Positions 46,647 to 55,790 of a stretch of 64,000 nt of DNA are shown here, piece after piece. The stretch is from an uncultured Kiritimatiellota bacterium (lineage in GTDB: Bacteria > Verrucomicrobiota > Kiritimatiellia > RFP12 > DVOR01), in the NCBI GenBank assembly GCA_944391085.1, contig CALXSE010000006.1, forward strand, positions 1-64,000, read 5' to 3'. The notes under the pieces are model-generated. The model was given only the letters and a program-made list of their open reading frames with translations, made no database searches and was not told the origin of the DNA. Position 1 is the first letter of the stretch. The number at the start of each line of letters is the position of its first letter. The position numbers were made by a program, and so were the translations under genes.

Positions 46647-49046
46647 TCACGAACGCTTCTGCAAGACTCCCCGAAAAAAAGCGTCAACCAACGTTTTGGC
46701 CACGTCCAACGATTCTCCCGGCTTCCCTGCGGCGTTCTCTGCCTTGGTCGGCCCAGGAGAAAGCAACTCCGCCAGCGCCGGAATCGTCCGCAACGATTGA
46801 AGCGCCTGCTCAAGCGCATGGAGTCGTCGATCGTGCTCTATCGCCTTCCACAACTGGAGTTCCCGCACGGAGGTGGGCAATTTCCGCTTGTCGAGCGCAT
46901 TCTTCAGCCATTGGAGGCTGAACGCCTTCATCGGGCCGAGCTTTCCGTCGACTGCGTCGAAATCAATCGGCTCCCGATGCAACGCCTTCTCCTTGAGTTC
47001 ATCCAAGGTGAAAACCAAGCGATTGTGCAGATCGGTCAGGTCGCAGATGGTCTCAAACCGCGCCATGCCCCGATACTTGTTCGCGAAGACCGACATGGGG
47101 CGGTGGAAGATAATGCTGTAGCAGAACCCATGGAAGGAATCCGTCACGACATAGTCGGCGTTTTGGAAGTAGTTCAGCCAATCCTCGATCCGAATTGGGT
47201 TGACGATGTTGGGGTCGTCGATTTCCGCCTTGAGTTTGGCGATGTCCTTCTGCCCATCCAGGATAATGCGATAGGGCAGCCCAAGGCTTTCCGCCGTGAG
47301 GCGCACGGCCTCCAGTTTCTCGGGCGTCACGTCCAACAGATAGGAAAGGACGTATCGCCCGGGAAGCGCGACACGCGAAAGCGCGATGGCCTCCTCATAG
47401 GATGCCATGTCGCAGAGGAACACAGGGTCCAACACGTGCGTCGCATCCACGCCAAAGGAATCCCGGCAAATGTCGACGCCGCTCTTCTCGCGGACGGAGA
47501 CGGCGTCGAACTTGGAAAGGTAATACCCGACCCTGAGCTTTTGCGGGTCGGGGTAATTCTCCGTGTCCCGCCCGAACGAGGTCGCATAGGCGATCTTTTT
47601 CTTCTTGTTGTCCACGAAGTCGAAGAAAAAGTAGCCATACCCAAAGAAACGGTTACAATCGTAGTTCCACAGTTGATCCGACCCGCACAGGAAGGTGTCG
47701 CACAGTGCGTTGAAGCGCCGGTAGTCGCCGCGCATGACGTCGCTGACGTCATAAAAGTGCCGCGCGAACTCAATGCCATAGCGCTTGCCCTCCGGCAGCT
47801 CGGTCGGCATCTTGGGATACTCCAGCATGAGGACGCTCTTCCCGAGGTTTTTCAGCGTCCGATTGATGGCGAACGAGGTCAGCGTGCTCCCATAGTTGGT
47901 GCTGTCCCACCACCCGACATACCCGATGTCATAGGCGGCCTTCTTGCCCTGGACCATCTGGATGGCGTCCTCGTAACCGAAACGTGCCATCAGCCGGAAG
48001 AACGCCCCGCGCAGCGGATGCTGCTTCGAGGGGAAGTTGATTTGCCCATTGTAGCGCCTGATCGCGTCATAAGGCAGGCTCTCGCACAGCGTCATCGCCG
48101 GCCGTAGGCGTTCGAACCACGCCCGCCCCTTCTCGCTGTTCACCAAGACAAGCGAAGTCCCCTTCTTGTCGTCATAGGCCGGGTTGATCTTATTGACTTG
48201 CCAGGCGTCCGCTAGCGTGAAATCCCCGATTCGGGTGGGGCACGCATACGGACAGGCAAAACAGTTATAACGATTGATGATCCCCTTCAGGAAACCGTCA
48301 TACCAACTGCTTTCCCAAGAGGGCTTTTTGCGAACCGACCCATCCTTCAGATAAACCACCACTGGAGTGGCCCAGTTGTAGAACACCTTATCACGAAAAT
48401 CCACCCGCTCGATGGGTTTCCCCTCCGAGAACTCGCGGAGGAAGGTTTGGTAAGCCGTAAGGGAGTTCGCGCCGTGGCAGACGAGGTCGGCGGTGAGGAG
48501 GTTGGGGTCGTCCTTGCCGAGGAAGCGGTAGAGCCCGGCGATCTGGCAGGGGCAGCCCACGTAGAGCACCGGCTTGCCCTGCCCCAGGGCCTCCTTGACC
48601 TCACGGTAAGTCAGGCGCGTGTCGCTCTGCACGTACTTTGATTTCCGCAGGGGCGCCAATTCCTCCTTGGTGTGCGCGGCGGCATGGTAGACCGACAGAT
48701 AATCCTCGGCATAGCGCGCGCCGAAGACGGCCCCGTCTTTTGCGAGCGTGGCCTCGGCCAGGAGCGAGAACATGCCGCCGGAGGAGCTTTTCATGCGCGT
48801 GTCGTCGTCCGCCCAGACGGCGTAGGCGGGGGGCGTGGGATGGTGCGCCACGGGGTTGGCGGCGGGGCAGGCCGCCAGGCAGAGGCCGCAGTTCACGCAG
48901 GCGTCCGTCACCTGTGGGAAGTAAAACCCCTCGCCGTCCAGGACCATCCGGATGGCGTCCTTGGGGCATTTGTTCCGGCAGGCGCCGCAGCCGGTGCAGG
49001 CGTTGTGGGCGATCGTGCGGATGGTGTTGTCGGGCTGGGCGGCCAT
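46647..49046 (-). CDS. FrhB-type iron-sulfur domain fused to polysaccharide pyruvyl transferase
   Basis: The 799-residue protein begins with a 4Fe-4S ferredoxin-like segment (CTGCGACRNKCP at 17-28, CVNCGLCLAACP near 49-60). It continues as a coenzyme F420 hydrogenase/dehydrogenase beta-subunit family domain to about residue 370, with LYVGCPCQIAGL and NCFACPYACPTRIGDFTLADAW. The second half is a polysaccharide pyruvyl transferase domain: YDIGYVGWWDSTNYGSTLTSFAI, CGSDQLWN, REKSGVDICRDSFG, HVLDPVFL and YVVTDSFHGFCYSIIF. It would add pyruvate ketals or act on a glycan. The gene sits between the ABC exporter and the DUF4422 gene and has lower GC than average. AGAAAGGA precedes the ATG. Confidence 0.85.
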   Translation of the reverse strand: MAAQPDNTIRTIAHNACTGCGACRNKCPKDAIRMVLDGEGFYFPQVTDACVNCGLCLAACPAANPVAHHPTPPAYAVWADDDTRMKSSSGGMFSLLAEATLAKDGAVFGARYAEDYLSVYHAAAHTKEELAPLRKSKYVQSDTRLTYREVKEALGQGKPVLYVGCPCQIAGLYRFLGKDDPNLLTADLVCHGANSLTAYQTFLREFSEGKPIERVDFRDKVFYNWATPVVVYLKDGSVRKKPSWESSWYDGFLKGIINRYNCFACPYACPTRIGDFTLADAWQVNKINPAYDDKKGTSLVLVNSEKGRAWFERLRPAMTLCESLPYDAIRRYNGQINFPSKQHPLRGAFFRLMARFGYEDAIQMVQGKKAAYDIGYVGWWDSTNYGSTLTSFAINRTLKNLGKSVLMLEYPKMPTELPEGKRYGIEFARHFYDVSDVMRGDYRRFNALCDTFLCGSDQLWNYDCNRFFGYGYFFFDFVDNKKKKIAYATSFGRDTENYPDPQKLRVGYYLSKFDAVSVREKSGVDICRDSFGVDATHVLDPVFLCDMASYEEAIALSRVALPGRYVLSYLLDVTPEKLEAVRLTAESLGLPYRIILDGQKDIAKLKAEIDDPNIVNPIRIEDWLNYFQNADYVVTDSFHGFCYSIIFHRPMSVFANKYRGMARFETICDLTDLHNRLVFTLDELKEKALHREPIDFDAVDGKLGPMKAFSLQWLKNALDKRKLPTSVRELQLWKAIEHDRRLHALEQALQSLRTIPALAELLSPGPTKAENAAGKPGESLDVAKTLVDAFFRGVLQKRS

Positions 49047-49075
49047 GGGCGGGTCCTTTCTGTGGGGAGGGGCGG

Positions 49076-49810
49076 TCAGCGGGCGGGGCCGAGGATGCGC
49101 GCGGCGGGGCCGTCGGCGGCGATGCGGCCGTGGTCAAGGCGGATGACGCGGTCGCAGTAGGCGCGGATGACGGACATGCTGTGGGAGACGAGGATGAGCG
49201 TGGCGCCGTCGGCGAGGAGGCCGTTGATGCGCCGTTTGCACTTGGCGGCGAAGTCGGCGTCGCCCACGGCCATAACCTCGTCGACGAGGAGGATCTCGGG
49301 CTTGATGGCGGTGGCGATGCCGAAGCCCAGGCGCGCGAGCATCCCGGAGGAGTATTGGTAGACGGGCGAATCGATGAAGGGGCCGATGCCGGCGAAGTCG
49401 ATGATGTCGTCCATCAGGGCGGCCATCTCGCGGCGGGTCTTGCCTTGGAGGACGCCGTTGAGGAGGATGTTCTCGCGGCCGGAGAGCTCCTTGGAGAAGC
49501 CGGCGCCGAGGGCGAGCATCATGGAGACGCGCCCGCGGACGCGGACCTCGCCTTGGTAGCGGCGGTAGACGCCGCCGATGACGGAGAGGAGGGTGGTCTT
49601 GCCGCACCCGTTGTGGCCGATGAGGCCGACGCGCTCGCCGCGGGCGATGGAGAGGGTGAGGCCGTCGAGCGCGGTGAACCAGGCGCGGTTGGCGCGGTCG
49701 CGGATGTATTGGGGCAGGTGGAGGACGATGTTCTTGAGGCCGTAGTGGCGGCGCTCGATGGCGAAGCGCATCGTCAGGCCGTTGATCTCGATGATGGGCG
49801 GCTCAGGCAT
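49076..49810 (-). CDS. Polysaccharide ABC transporter ATP-binding protein (Wzt/TagH-like)
   Basis: The 244-residue ATPase powers export of a lipid-linked polysaccharide. Motifs are Walker A GLIGHNGCGKTTLLSVIGG (about residue 62-80), the characteristic MLALGAGFSKELSGRENILLNGVLQG, the signature YSSGMLARLGFG, and Walker B ILLVDEVMAVGDADF, all typical of the RfbE/TagH/Wzt subfamily. It lacks the C-terminal carbohydrate-binding domain of long Wzt proteins, so recognition of the glycan terminus is not built in. It is 9 bp after the permease gene. Confidence 0.9.
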   Translation of the reverse strand: MPEPPIIEINGLTMRFAIERRHYGLKNIVLHLPQYIRDRANRAWFTALDGLTLSIARGERVGLIGHNGCGKTTLLSVIGGVYRRYQGEVRVRGRVSMMLALGAGFSKELSGRENILLNGVLQGKTRREMAALMDDIIDFAGIGPFIDSPVYQYSSGMLARLGFGIATAIKPEILLVDEVMAVGDADFAAKCKRRINGLLADGATLILVSHSMSVIRAYCDRVIRLDHGRIAADGPAARILGPAR

Positions 49811-49819
49811 GGCGGTCCC

Positions 49820-50590
49820 TCACATCATCTCGGCGAAGCGGGGCTCCAGCCGCCGGAAGAGCCACCGCCCCGCGAAAAAGACGGCCAGGCAGATCGGCGC
49901 CAAGAGCAGGAAACGCCCCGGGTGGAAGCCCGGCGACCAGAAGATGTCCCGCCACGTCATCAAGATCCCGCCCATGGGGTTGATCTCGTAGAGCCAGAGG
50001 AAGCGCTCCGGCACGTTGTCGATGGGGATGAAGACCGGCGAGACGAAGAGCCACAGCATCATCCCGACCGCCACGATGCGTTCCAGGTCCCGGAAGTAGA
50101 GGTTCACCGCCGCGTAGGCATAGCTGAGGCCGACGGAGAACAGCGTCAGGCACGTGAGGGCCAGCGCGAGGTTCGGCGCCACCGTCGCCCACTGCGGCAC
50201 GACGCCATAGCAGAGCATGATCGCGGCCAGCACCGGGATGGTCAGCAGGAAGTGGAGGCTCTCGGTGAAGAACGTGCCCCAGATGAGCAGCCCGCGGTCG
50301 AAGGAGGTCTTCTTCAGCAGCGTGCTGTTGGACATGAGCACGCGCCCGTTCGTCAGCACCACGTTGGCGAAGAACTGCCACATGAAGTTCCCGCTCACCA
50401 GGTACAGCGCGTAGTTCTCCGCCTGCCACCGCATCACCACGCCGAAGACGAAGAAGTAGACCAGGCTGGTGACGATCGGCACGATGAGCGACCACGCGAA
50501 GCCCAGCGCCGTGGAGTTGTACTTCAGCTTGAAGTCCTTGGAGACCAGGACCAGGATTTGGTCGCGTTTCAGTGCCAGGGCGTGCGTCAT
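49820..50590 (-). CDS. Polysaccharide ABC transporter permease (Wzm/TagG-like)
   Basis: The 256-residue membrane protein has the ABC-2 permease layout with six transmembrane segments. It starts KFLKLKYN-like (DFKLKYNSTALGFAWSLIVPI), then has FLWQFFANVVLTNGRVLMSNSTLLKKTSFDRGLLI, and ends in a charged loop and the final helices, all conserved in Wzm/TagG. ATG 50590 is preceded by GAGG; an in-frame TTG just upstream is also possible. It is adjacent to the ATPase on one side and starts after the WbaP-like gene stop on the other. Confidence 0.9.
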   Translation of the reverse strand: MTHALALKRDQILVLVSKDFKLKYNSTALGFAWSLIVPIVTSLVYFFVFGVVMRWQAENYALYLVSGNFMWQFFANVVLTNGRVLMSNSTLLKKTSFDRGLLIWGTFFTESLHFLLTIPVLAAIMLCYGVVPQWATVAPNLALALTCLTLFSVGLSYAYAAVNLYFRDLERIVAVGMMLWLFVSPVFIPIDNVPERFLWLYEINPMGGILMTWRDIFWSPGFHPGRFLLLAPICLAVFFAGRWLFRRLEPRFAEMM

Positions 50591-50605
50591 CGCGTTCGGC
50601 CTCAA

Positions 50606-51976
50606 TCAATACGCGCCGCGCTGGAGGAGCACCACGGCGAAGGTTCGAAGGAAAATCCAGAGGTCGAGCCAGAGGCTCCAGTTCTGCGCATAGTACGAAT
50701 CCAGCGCCACGCGCGTGTCGTAGTCCACGTCGCTCCGGCCCGAGACCTGCCACAGCCCCGTGATGCCCGGCTTCACCGACGAGACCACCGCGTACGCCGC
50801 GCCGTATTTCGCCACCTCGGCCTCGACGATCGGCCGCGGCCCGATGAGCGCCATCTCCCGCCGCAGCACGTTCCACAGCTGCGGGATCTCGTCCAGCGAC
50901 GTCTTCCTCAGCCACGCCCCCAGGCGCGTCACCCGCGGGTCGTCGCGCAGCTTGCCCGTCTCCCGCCACTCCCGCGCCAGCTCGGGGTCGGCGGCCAGCA
51001 GTTCCCGCAGGCGGGCCTCCGCGTCCGGGGCCATCGTGCGGAACTTCCAGCACGTGAAGGGCCTCCCCCGCTTGCCCAGCCGCGTCGTCTTGTAAAAGAT
51101 GTGCTCACGCCCCACCGTCGCCCACAGCGCCACCATGATGCACAGCCCCGGCGCCAGGCACAGCGCCATCGCCAACGCCGCCAGGGCCAGCTCCGCCACG
51201 CGCTTCACCGCCCGCGTCCCGCGCTGGTGCAGCTGGTTCGCCATCTCCAACGCCCCATAGCCCCCAAACTCCACCGGCCGCGACAACGCCACCGGGAAGA
51301 CCTGCCACTCCGGCATGCACACCACCACCGAAAAGTAATCCAGCAACGCCGGGAGCGAGGCCTTGAACACCCGCAGCGGCTGGCAGCACACGCAGTGCGC
51401 GATCCGCCCCTGCATCGCGAACGCCAGCGCCTCCTGCGTCCGCTCGAAGGCCCCCGCCACCCGCACCCCCGCATAGGTCGACCGCGCGAAGATCCCCTCC
51501 AGCCGCCCCGTCAGCCCCCGCGGCCCCAGCAGCACCACGGGAATCTGCAGGAGTCTACCCCCCCCCGTAGCGAGCAGGCAACGCCGCACCGCGTTCCGCG
51601 CCGACTGCGCCGCCAGCACGTTCAGCCCCACCGCCAGCAGCACCACCCACGGCGGGAAGGGCGAGGCCTTCGCAAAAAACGACAGATAGGCAAAGAAGAG
51701 CGCCCCCGTCCCCACCGTAGAAAGCGTCAGCCGCCGGAACTCCTCCATCGCCGGCAACGCCATCCCCGGGTAAAACGGGTTCCCATGGTACAGCCGCCCA
51801 AAGACGTTCAGGCAAAGGTAGACCGCCACGAACCCGCCGCGCGTGGACGCATACCGCCAATCCGGCGCCACCCCCGCGCACCACCCATACAGCGCCGCCG
51901 CGGCGAACCCGCACGCGCTCAGCGTCAGCGCGTCCGTCATCATCAGCAACAATACTCTCAAACGGCCCTGCAGCAT
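50606..51976 (-). CDS. Undecaprenyl-phosphate sugar phosphotransferase (WbaP/RfbP family)
   Basis: The 456-residue enzyme transfers a sugar-1-phosphate to undecaprenyl phosphate, the first step of O-antigen or capsule synthesis. The N-terminal half has about four transmembrane segments, then a CoA-binding-like domain. A further helix follows (about 235-265) with the catalytic bacterial sugar transferase domain: FYKTTRLGKRGRPFTCWKFRTM, LRKTSLDEIPQLWNVLRREMALIGPRP, VKPGITGLWQVSGRSDVDYDTRVALDSYYAQNWSLWLDLWI. The ATG at 51976 has GGAG upstream and gives a correct N-terminus; a more upstream ATG would run through the promoter. It is the first gene of the locus. Confidence 0.92.
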   Translation of the reverse strand: MLQGRLRVLLLMMTDALTLSACGFAAAALYGWCAGVAPDWRYASTRGGFVAVYLCLNVFGRLYHGNPFYPGMALPAMEEFRRLTLSTVGTGALFFAYLSFFAKASPFPPWVVLLAVGLNVLAAQSARNAVRRCLLATGGGRLLQIPVVLLGPRGLTGRLEGIFARSTYAGVRVAGAFERTQEALAFAMQGRIAHCVCCQPLRVFKASLPALLDYFSVVVCMPEWQVFPVALSRPVEFGGYGALEMANQLHQRGTRAVKRVAELALAALAMALCLAPGLCIMVALWATVGREHIFYKTTRLGKRGRPFTCWKFRTMAPDAEARLRELLAADPELAREWRETGKLRDDPRVTRLGAWLRKTSLDEIPQLWNVLRREMALIGPRPIVEAEVAKYGAAYAVVSSVKPGITGLWQVSGRSDVDYDTRVALDSYYAQNWSLWLDLWIFLRTFAVVLLQRGAY

Positions 51977-52002
51977 CTCCGACCTTCTCAACAGACCGTG
52001 GG

Positions 52003-52011
52003 AGTATAGCA
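52003..52011 (-). promoter_or_regulatory. Proximal promoter of the polysaccharide locus (extended -10)
   Basis: On the minus strand TGC precedes TATACT (52008-52003), placing a start about 20 nt before the wbaP-like ATG. Confidence 0.6.
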
Positions 52012-52077
52012 AACCCCCTTGCTTTCCTCAACCGGCCCGGCCACAGACCGCTTCCCAAAAGCTTCCCGGCACCCATC

Positions 52078-52086
52078 AGTATACCA
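52078..52086 (-). promoter_or_regulatory. Distal promoter of the polysaccharide locus
   Basis: A second TGG-TATACT (52083-52078 on the minus strand) lies 75 bp further upstream, so the locus may have tandem promoters. No gene lies between them. Confidence 0.45.
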
Positions 52087-52123
52087 CCCCACCTCTGGGC
52101 CGTCAATGCGCTGGGCCCGTGCC

Positions 52124-52777
52124 TCAGCGTGGAAAGGCCAACTCCTCCTGCACGGCAAGGACCGGCGCGAAGGTACGGCGGTGGGCCGGGCAGGGGCCAA
52201 GGCGGCGGAGGGCCTCAAGGTGGGCCCGCGTGCCATACCCTTTGTGCCTGGCGAACCCATAGCCGGGGAAGCGCGCGTCGAGCCCGGCGCACAGACGGTC
52301 GCGCGTGACCTTGGCCAGGATGGAGGCGCAGGCGATGAGCAGGCTCCGCGCGTCGCCCTTCACCAGCGCGGTGTGGGGGATGGGCAGGCCCCTGACGGGC
52401 AGGCCGTCCACCAACGCATGGCCGGGGAGCGCGGGGAGCCCCTCGAGGGCGCGGCGCATGGCCAGATGCGTGGCGCGCAGGATGTTGAGCGCGTCGATCT
52501 CCGCGACGGAAGCCTGCCCGACGGCCCAGCGGACACGGGGCTCCTGGGTCAGCGCCTCATAAAGGGCGTCGCGCCTGGCGGGGGAGAGCTGCTTGGAATC
52601 ATTGGCCCCGGCGAGCGGCCCGCGCAGGAGGGCCTCGGCGTCGGCCTCGGCGAACTGCGCGGCGGCGGCGACGACGGGCCCGGCGAGGCACCCGCGCCCA
52701 GCCTCGTCCACGCCCGCGAGGGCCACGCCGGGATGCGCGGCCCAAAACGCGCGCTCTGGCCGGAGGTCGGGGCTCAT
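52124..52777 (-). CDS. rnhB: Ribonuclease HII
   Basis: RNase HII removes ribonucleotides from DNA and RNA-DNA hybrids. The 217-residue protein carries the metal-binding acidic residues in ALAGVDEAGRGCLAGPVVAAA (Asp-Glu pair near residue 24), LVDGLPVRG (Asp near 119) and CASILAKVTRDRL (Asp near 152). It also has the typical NDSKQLSPARRDALYE and GYGFARHKGYGTRAHLEALRRLGP. Its ATG overlaps the stop of rimO (ATGA), so the two are coupled. Confidence 0.95.
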   Translation of the reverse strand: MSPDLRPERAFWAAHPGVALAGVDEAGRGCLAGPVVAAAAQFAEADAEALLRGPLAGANDSKQLSPARRDALYEALTQEPRVRWAVGQASVAEIDALNILRATHLAMRRALEGLPALPGHALVDGLPVRGLPIPHTALVKGDARSLLIACASILAKVTRDRLCAGLDARFPGYGFARHKGYGTRAHLEALRRLGPCPAHRRTFAPVLAVQEELAFPR

Positions 52778-54114
52778 GCGAGCCTGGCGGTGAGGTCGTA
52801 GCCGCGCACGCCGGTGACGCGCACGTCCACGAAGTCGCCGGGCCTGACGGCCTCCGGCACGTGGGCGATGCGGGTGAGGCCGTCGACCTCCGGGGCCTGG
52901 TGGGGGAGGCGCGCGACGGCGCCGTCCTCGCCGCAGTAGTCCACGATCAGGGCGCGGGCGCGCGTGCCGACGCGGTCCCGGTTACGCTCGCGGGCGATGC
53001 GCCGCTGCGCCTCCATCAGCTCGCGGTGGCGGCGGCGGGCCACCTCGGGCGGGGGCAGGCCGGGGAGCGCCGCGGCGGCGGTGCCCTCCTCGGGGGAGAA
53101 GACGAAGGCGCCCAGATGGTCGAAGCGGACGGCCTCCACGTAGTCAAGCAGGGCCTTGAAGTGGTCCTCGGTCTCGCCGGGGAAGCCGACCATGCAGGTG
53201 GTGCGGAGCGTGGCGCCGGGGACGGCGGCGCGCAGGCGCGCGGGGAAGCTCTCGATGGCCCGGATGGTGTCGGCGCGGCGCATGGCGCGGAGCACGTCCG
53301 GGGCGCAATGCTGGATGGGCAGGTCAAAATAGGGCACGACGTGGCGGGCCCCGGCCATGGCCTCGAGCAGGTCGTCCGTCACATGGTTGTGGAACCCATA
53401 GAGCCAGCGCACCCAGAAGTCGCCCTCCAGCGCGTCCAGCGCGCGCAGAAGCGCGGCCAGGGAAGTGCCGTCGCGGCGATCCTTGCCATAGGCGGTGACG
53501 TCCTGGGCCACCAGGTTGATCTCGCGGCACCCGGTCGCGAGCAGGGCGCGGGCCTCCTCGAGCAGGGCGTCGACGGGGCGACTGCGGAGGCGCCCGCGGA
53601 AGAGGGGGATGGCGCAAAAGGCGCAGGCGTGGTTGCACCCCTCGGCGATCTTCATGTAGGCAAAGACGGGGCCGGTGAGGCGGAGCGCGGGGATGGGCTT
53701 GTCGAACGTGCGCGTGGGCAGTCCCGGGGCGACGGTCACGGGAAGGGCGCCGCGGCGGCGGCGGGCCAGGGCCTTGAGCGTCTCGGGCAGGCGGTCGAGC
53801 TCGTCCACGCCCAAGAAGGCGTCGACCTCGGGAAAGGCCTCGGCCATCCGCCCGCGGTAGCGCTGGGGCATGCACCCGGCCACCACCACGGCGCGGCAGC
53901 GGCCGGCGGCCTTGTGGGCGCACGCGGCCAGGATGTTCTCGGCGGCCTCGGCGCGCGCGGGCTCGATGAAGGCGCAGGTGTTCACCAGGATGACGTCGGC
54001 GCGGTCGGGCGTCGGCGCAAGGGTGTGGCCGGCCTTGAGCAGGAGCCCGGCCATGACCTCGCTGTCGGCGAGGTTCTTGGAGCAGCCGAGCGAGACGATG
54101 CCGACGCTGCTCAC
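52774..54114 (-). CDS. rimO: Ribosomal protein S12 methylthiotransferase RimO
   Basis: RimO is a radical-SAM enzyme that methylthiolates Asp of ribosomal protein S12. The 446-residue protein has the N-terminal methylthiotransferase domain with VGIVSLGCSKNLADSEVM, CAF and GCM cysteines, then radical-SAM CNHACAFCAIP (about 155), REINLVAQDVTAYGKD, and a C-terminal TRAM domain. The segment KNLADSE distinguishes RimO from MiaB, which reads KMN or similar. The start codon is GTG at 54114, overlapping the stop of the LUD gene (GTGA). It is followed by rnhB. Confidence 0.93.
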   Translation of the reverse strand: MSSVGIVSLGCSKNLADSEVMAGLLLKAGHTLAPTPDRADVILVNTCAFIEPARAEAAENILAACAHKAAGRCRAVVVAGCMPQRYRGRMAEAFPEVDAFLGVDELDRLPETLKALARRRRGALPVTVAPGLPTRTFDKPIPALRLTGPVFAYMKIAEGCNHACAFCAIPLFRGRLRSRPVDALLEEARALLATGCREINLVAQDVTAYGKDRRDGTSLAALLRALDALEGDFWVRWLYGFHNHVTDDLLEAMAGARHVVPYFDLPIQHCAPDVLRAMRRADTIRAIESFPARLRAAVPGATLRTTCMVGFPGETEDHFKALLDYVEAVRFDHLGAFVFSPEEGTAAAALPGLPPPEVARRRHRELMEAQRRIARERNRDRVGTRARALIVDYCGEDGAVARLPHQAPEVDGLTRIAHVPEAVRPGDFVDVRVTGVRGYDLTARLA

Positions 54115-54776
54115 AGGCCCAGATCCTCGTTCACCAGGATCACCGTGGCGGGCGTGCAGGAGGGCCGCTGGCGGATGATCGTCACCACGCGGCAGATGCT
54201 CTCCGGGCAGCTCCCCGCGCAGTCGGCGCAGGCCCCCGTGGCGGCGCAGGGCGTCCGCTTCCCCAGCCGGTGGGCGTTGACGGGGCCGGCCACGGCGCGG
54301 ACGCGCGCGAGCGCGGCATGGACGCCGCCCGTCACCACCTTGTTGCGGCCGACCACGAAGACCACGCGGCGGGGCCCGAAGATGGTGGAGGCCACGCGGT
54401 TGCCGTTGCCGTCCACGTTCACGATCACGCCGTCGTCGGTCAGCGCGTTGACAGAGGAGAGGAAGAGGTCGCACGTCAGCTGGCGGCGCATGATCGCCAG
54501 CTTCTCCTCGGGCGAAAGGTTCGGGAAGCCGTGGTTGAGGATCTCCTTGCCCGCCTCGCGCAGCTCGCGCGTCAGGTTCAGGCACGCCACCGAGAGCGAC
54601 CCGCCGAAGCCCACGCACCCGGCCTCCCGCGCCAGGGCGAGAACCCGCCCGCGCGCCTCCCCGCGCGTCTCGCACACCTCGGCCTCGAAGCCGCGCGCGC
54701 GCAGCCTTCCGGCCACGGCCGCCAGGCGCACGCCGCCCTGCCAGGCCAACATCCCATCAACGGTGCTCTGTTCCAT
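54111..54776 (-). CDS. LUD-domain protein (lactate-utilisation family)
   Basis: The 221-residue protein belongs to the LUD family (LutC/YkgG-like, formerly DUF162). Its core includes CVGFGGSLSVACLNLTRELR, NALTDDGVIVNVDGNGNRVASTIFGPRRVVFVVGRNKVV and AHRLGKRTPCAATGACADCAGSCPESICRVVTII. The Cys cluster at the end suggests iron-sulfur or metal binding, as in related anaerobe proteins. It may help oxidise lactate or a related acid, but partners are not nearby. ATG 54776 is preceded by GGGAG and overlaps the end of lgt by 20 bp. Confidence 0.8.
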   Translation of the reverse strand: MEQSTVDGMLAWQGGVRLAAVAGRLRARGFEAEVCETRGEARGRVLALAREAGCVGFGGSLSVACLNLTRELREAGKEILNHGFPNLSPEEKLAIMRRQLTCDLFLSSVNALTDDGVIVNVDGNGNRVASTIFGPRRVVFVVGRNKVVTGGVHAALARVRAVAGPVNAHRLGKRTPCAATGACADCAGSCPESICRVVTIIRQRPSCTPATVILVNEDLGL

Positions 54777-55605
54777 GCTTGCTCTCCCGAAACGCGAACC
54801 AAAGGAACCCAAGGCCCAACGCCAGCAGGGCCAGGGAAACGTTCTGGCTGAAGGTCAGCCCGAAAAGCAGCTCCCCGCGCGGGTCGTCGCGCAGGCATTC
54901 CCCCACGAAGCGGAGCGCGCCGTAGGCCATCGCGTACAGCCCGCAGCACAGCCCCAGACACCCCCGCCGCCGTTTATAGGCCCACCACAGCGCGCCGAAG
55001 AGCAGCGCGCACCCCGCCGCCTCGATGAGCTGCGTCGGCCACACCGGCAGCGCGTGCGCGGCGTACGGCGAGATCAGGCCCGCGCCCACCTGCCCCTGCC
55101 ACGCCGGCGAGCCCGCGGGGAAGCAGACCCCCAGCGGCGCGTCCGTCCGCCCGCCGTAACAGCACCCATGGAAGAAACACCCCACCCGGCCGAAGGCCTG
55201 CCCCAGCGGCACGAAGACCACGCAGTAATCCAGCAGCGCCCGCACCGGCTCGCGCCGCCGCCGCATCAGCCCATAGGCCAGGATGCCCAGCGACGCCGCG
55301 ATGAAGCCGCCATAATAGACCAGCCCGCCCTGCCACAGCTGGAAGGCCTGCATCGGCGCCTCCGCGAAGGAGAGACCCGCCTGCCCCTGCGGCTCATGCC
55401 AGAACTGGAGCACGTAGACCAGCCGCGCACCGAGGATGCCGCAGACCGCCGCGACCATGATCAGCGTGTCCACCTCGCCGGGGTCGCGTCCCGTCAGCCG
55501 CGCCAGCCGGCGCGCCAGGACATAGCACAGCACGAACCCGATGGCCAGCATCAGCCCATAGGCGTGCAGTTGGAAACCCCCGATGGCGAACAATTCCGAG
55601 TGCAT
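54757..55605 (-). CDS. lgt: Phosphatidylglycerol--prolipoprotein diacylglyceryl transferase Lgt
   Basis: Lgt attaches diacylglycerol to the lipobox Cys of prolipoproteins in the inner membrane. The 282-residue membrane protein has about seven transmembrane segments. It shows LHAYGLMLAIGFVLCYVLARRLA, WQGGLVYYGGFIAASLG, and the Lgt signature GQAFGRVGCFFHGCCYG near residue 150, with PTQLIEAAG and GALRFVGECLRDD-type arginines. The start at 55605 lies six bases after TACAAT, so the mRNA is probably leaderless. The gene overlaps the LUD start. Confidence 0.94.
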   Translation of the reverse strand: MHSELFAIGGFQLHAYGLMLAIGFVLCYVLARRLARLTGRDPGEVDTLIMVAAVCGILGARLVYVLQFWHEPQGQAGLSFAEAPMQAFQLWQGGLVYYGGFIAASLGILAYGLMRRRREPVRALLDYCVVFVPLGQAFGRVGCFFHGCCYGGRTDAPLGVCFPAGSPAWQGQVGAGLISPYAAHALPVWPTQLIEAAGCALLFGALWWAYKRRRGCLGLCCGLYAMAYGALRFVGECLRDDPRGELLFGLTFSQNVSLALLALGLGFLWFAFRESKHGTEHR

Positions 55606-55611
55606 GGCCGC

Positions 55612-55620
55612 ATTGTACCA
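55612..55620 (-). promoter_or_regulatory. Extended -10 promoter giving a leaderless lgt mRNA
   Basis: On the minus strand TGG precedes TACAAT (55617-55612), and GCGGCC (6 nt) separates it from the ATG at 55605. The stretch from here to 55790 is GC-rich and holds no gene. Confidence 0.6.
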
Positions 55621-55790
55621 AATCCCCCACCCCACCGCCGACGTGGCGGCCCGAACGGCGAAGCGCCCCCTGCGAGGGCGCTGGCCGGGCGGCGGCGCCG
55701 CCCCCAGGGCCGGGACGGGGCGCCCCCCGGGGGAACGCGCCCCCTTCCCGAATCCGGCGGAGGAAGGCTAGGCCGCCGGCAGGGGCGGGG

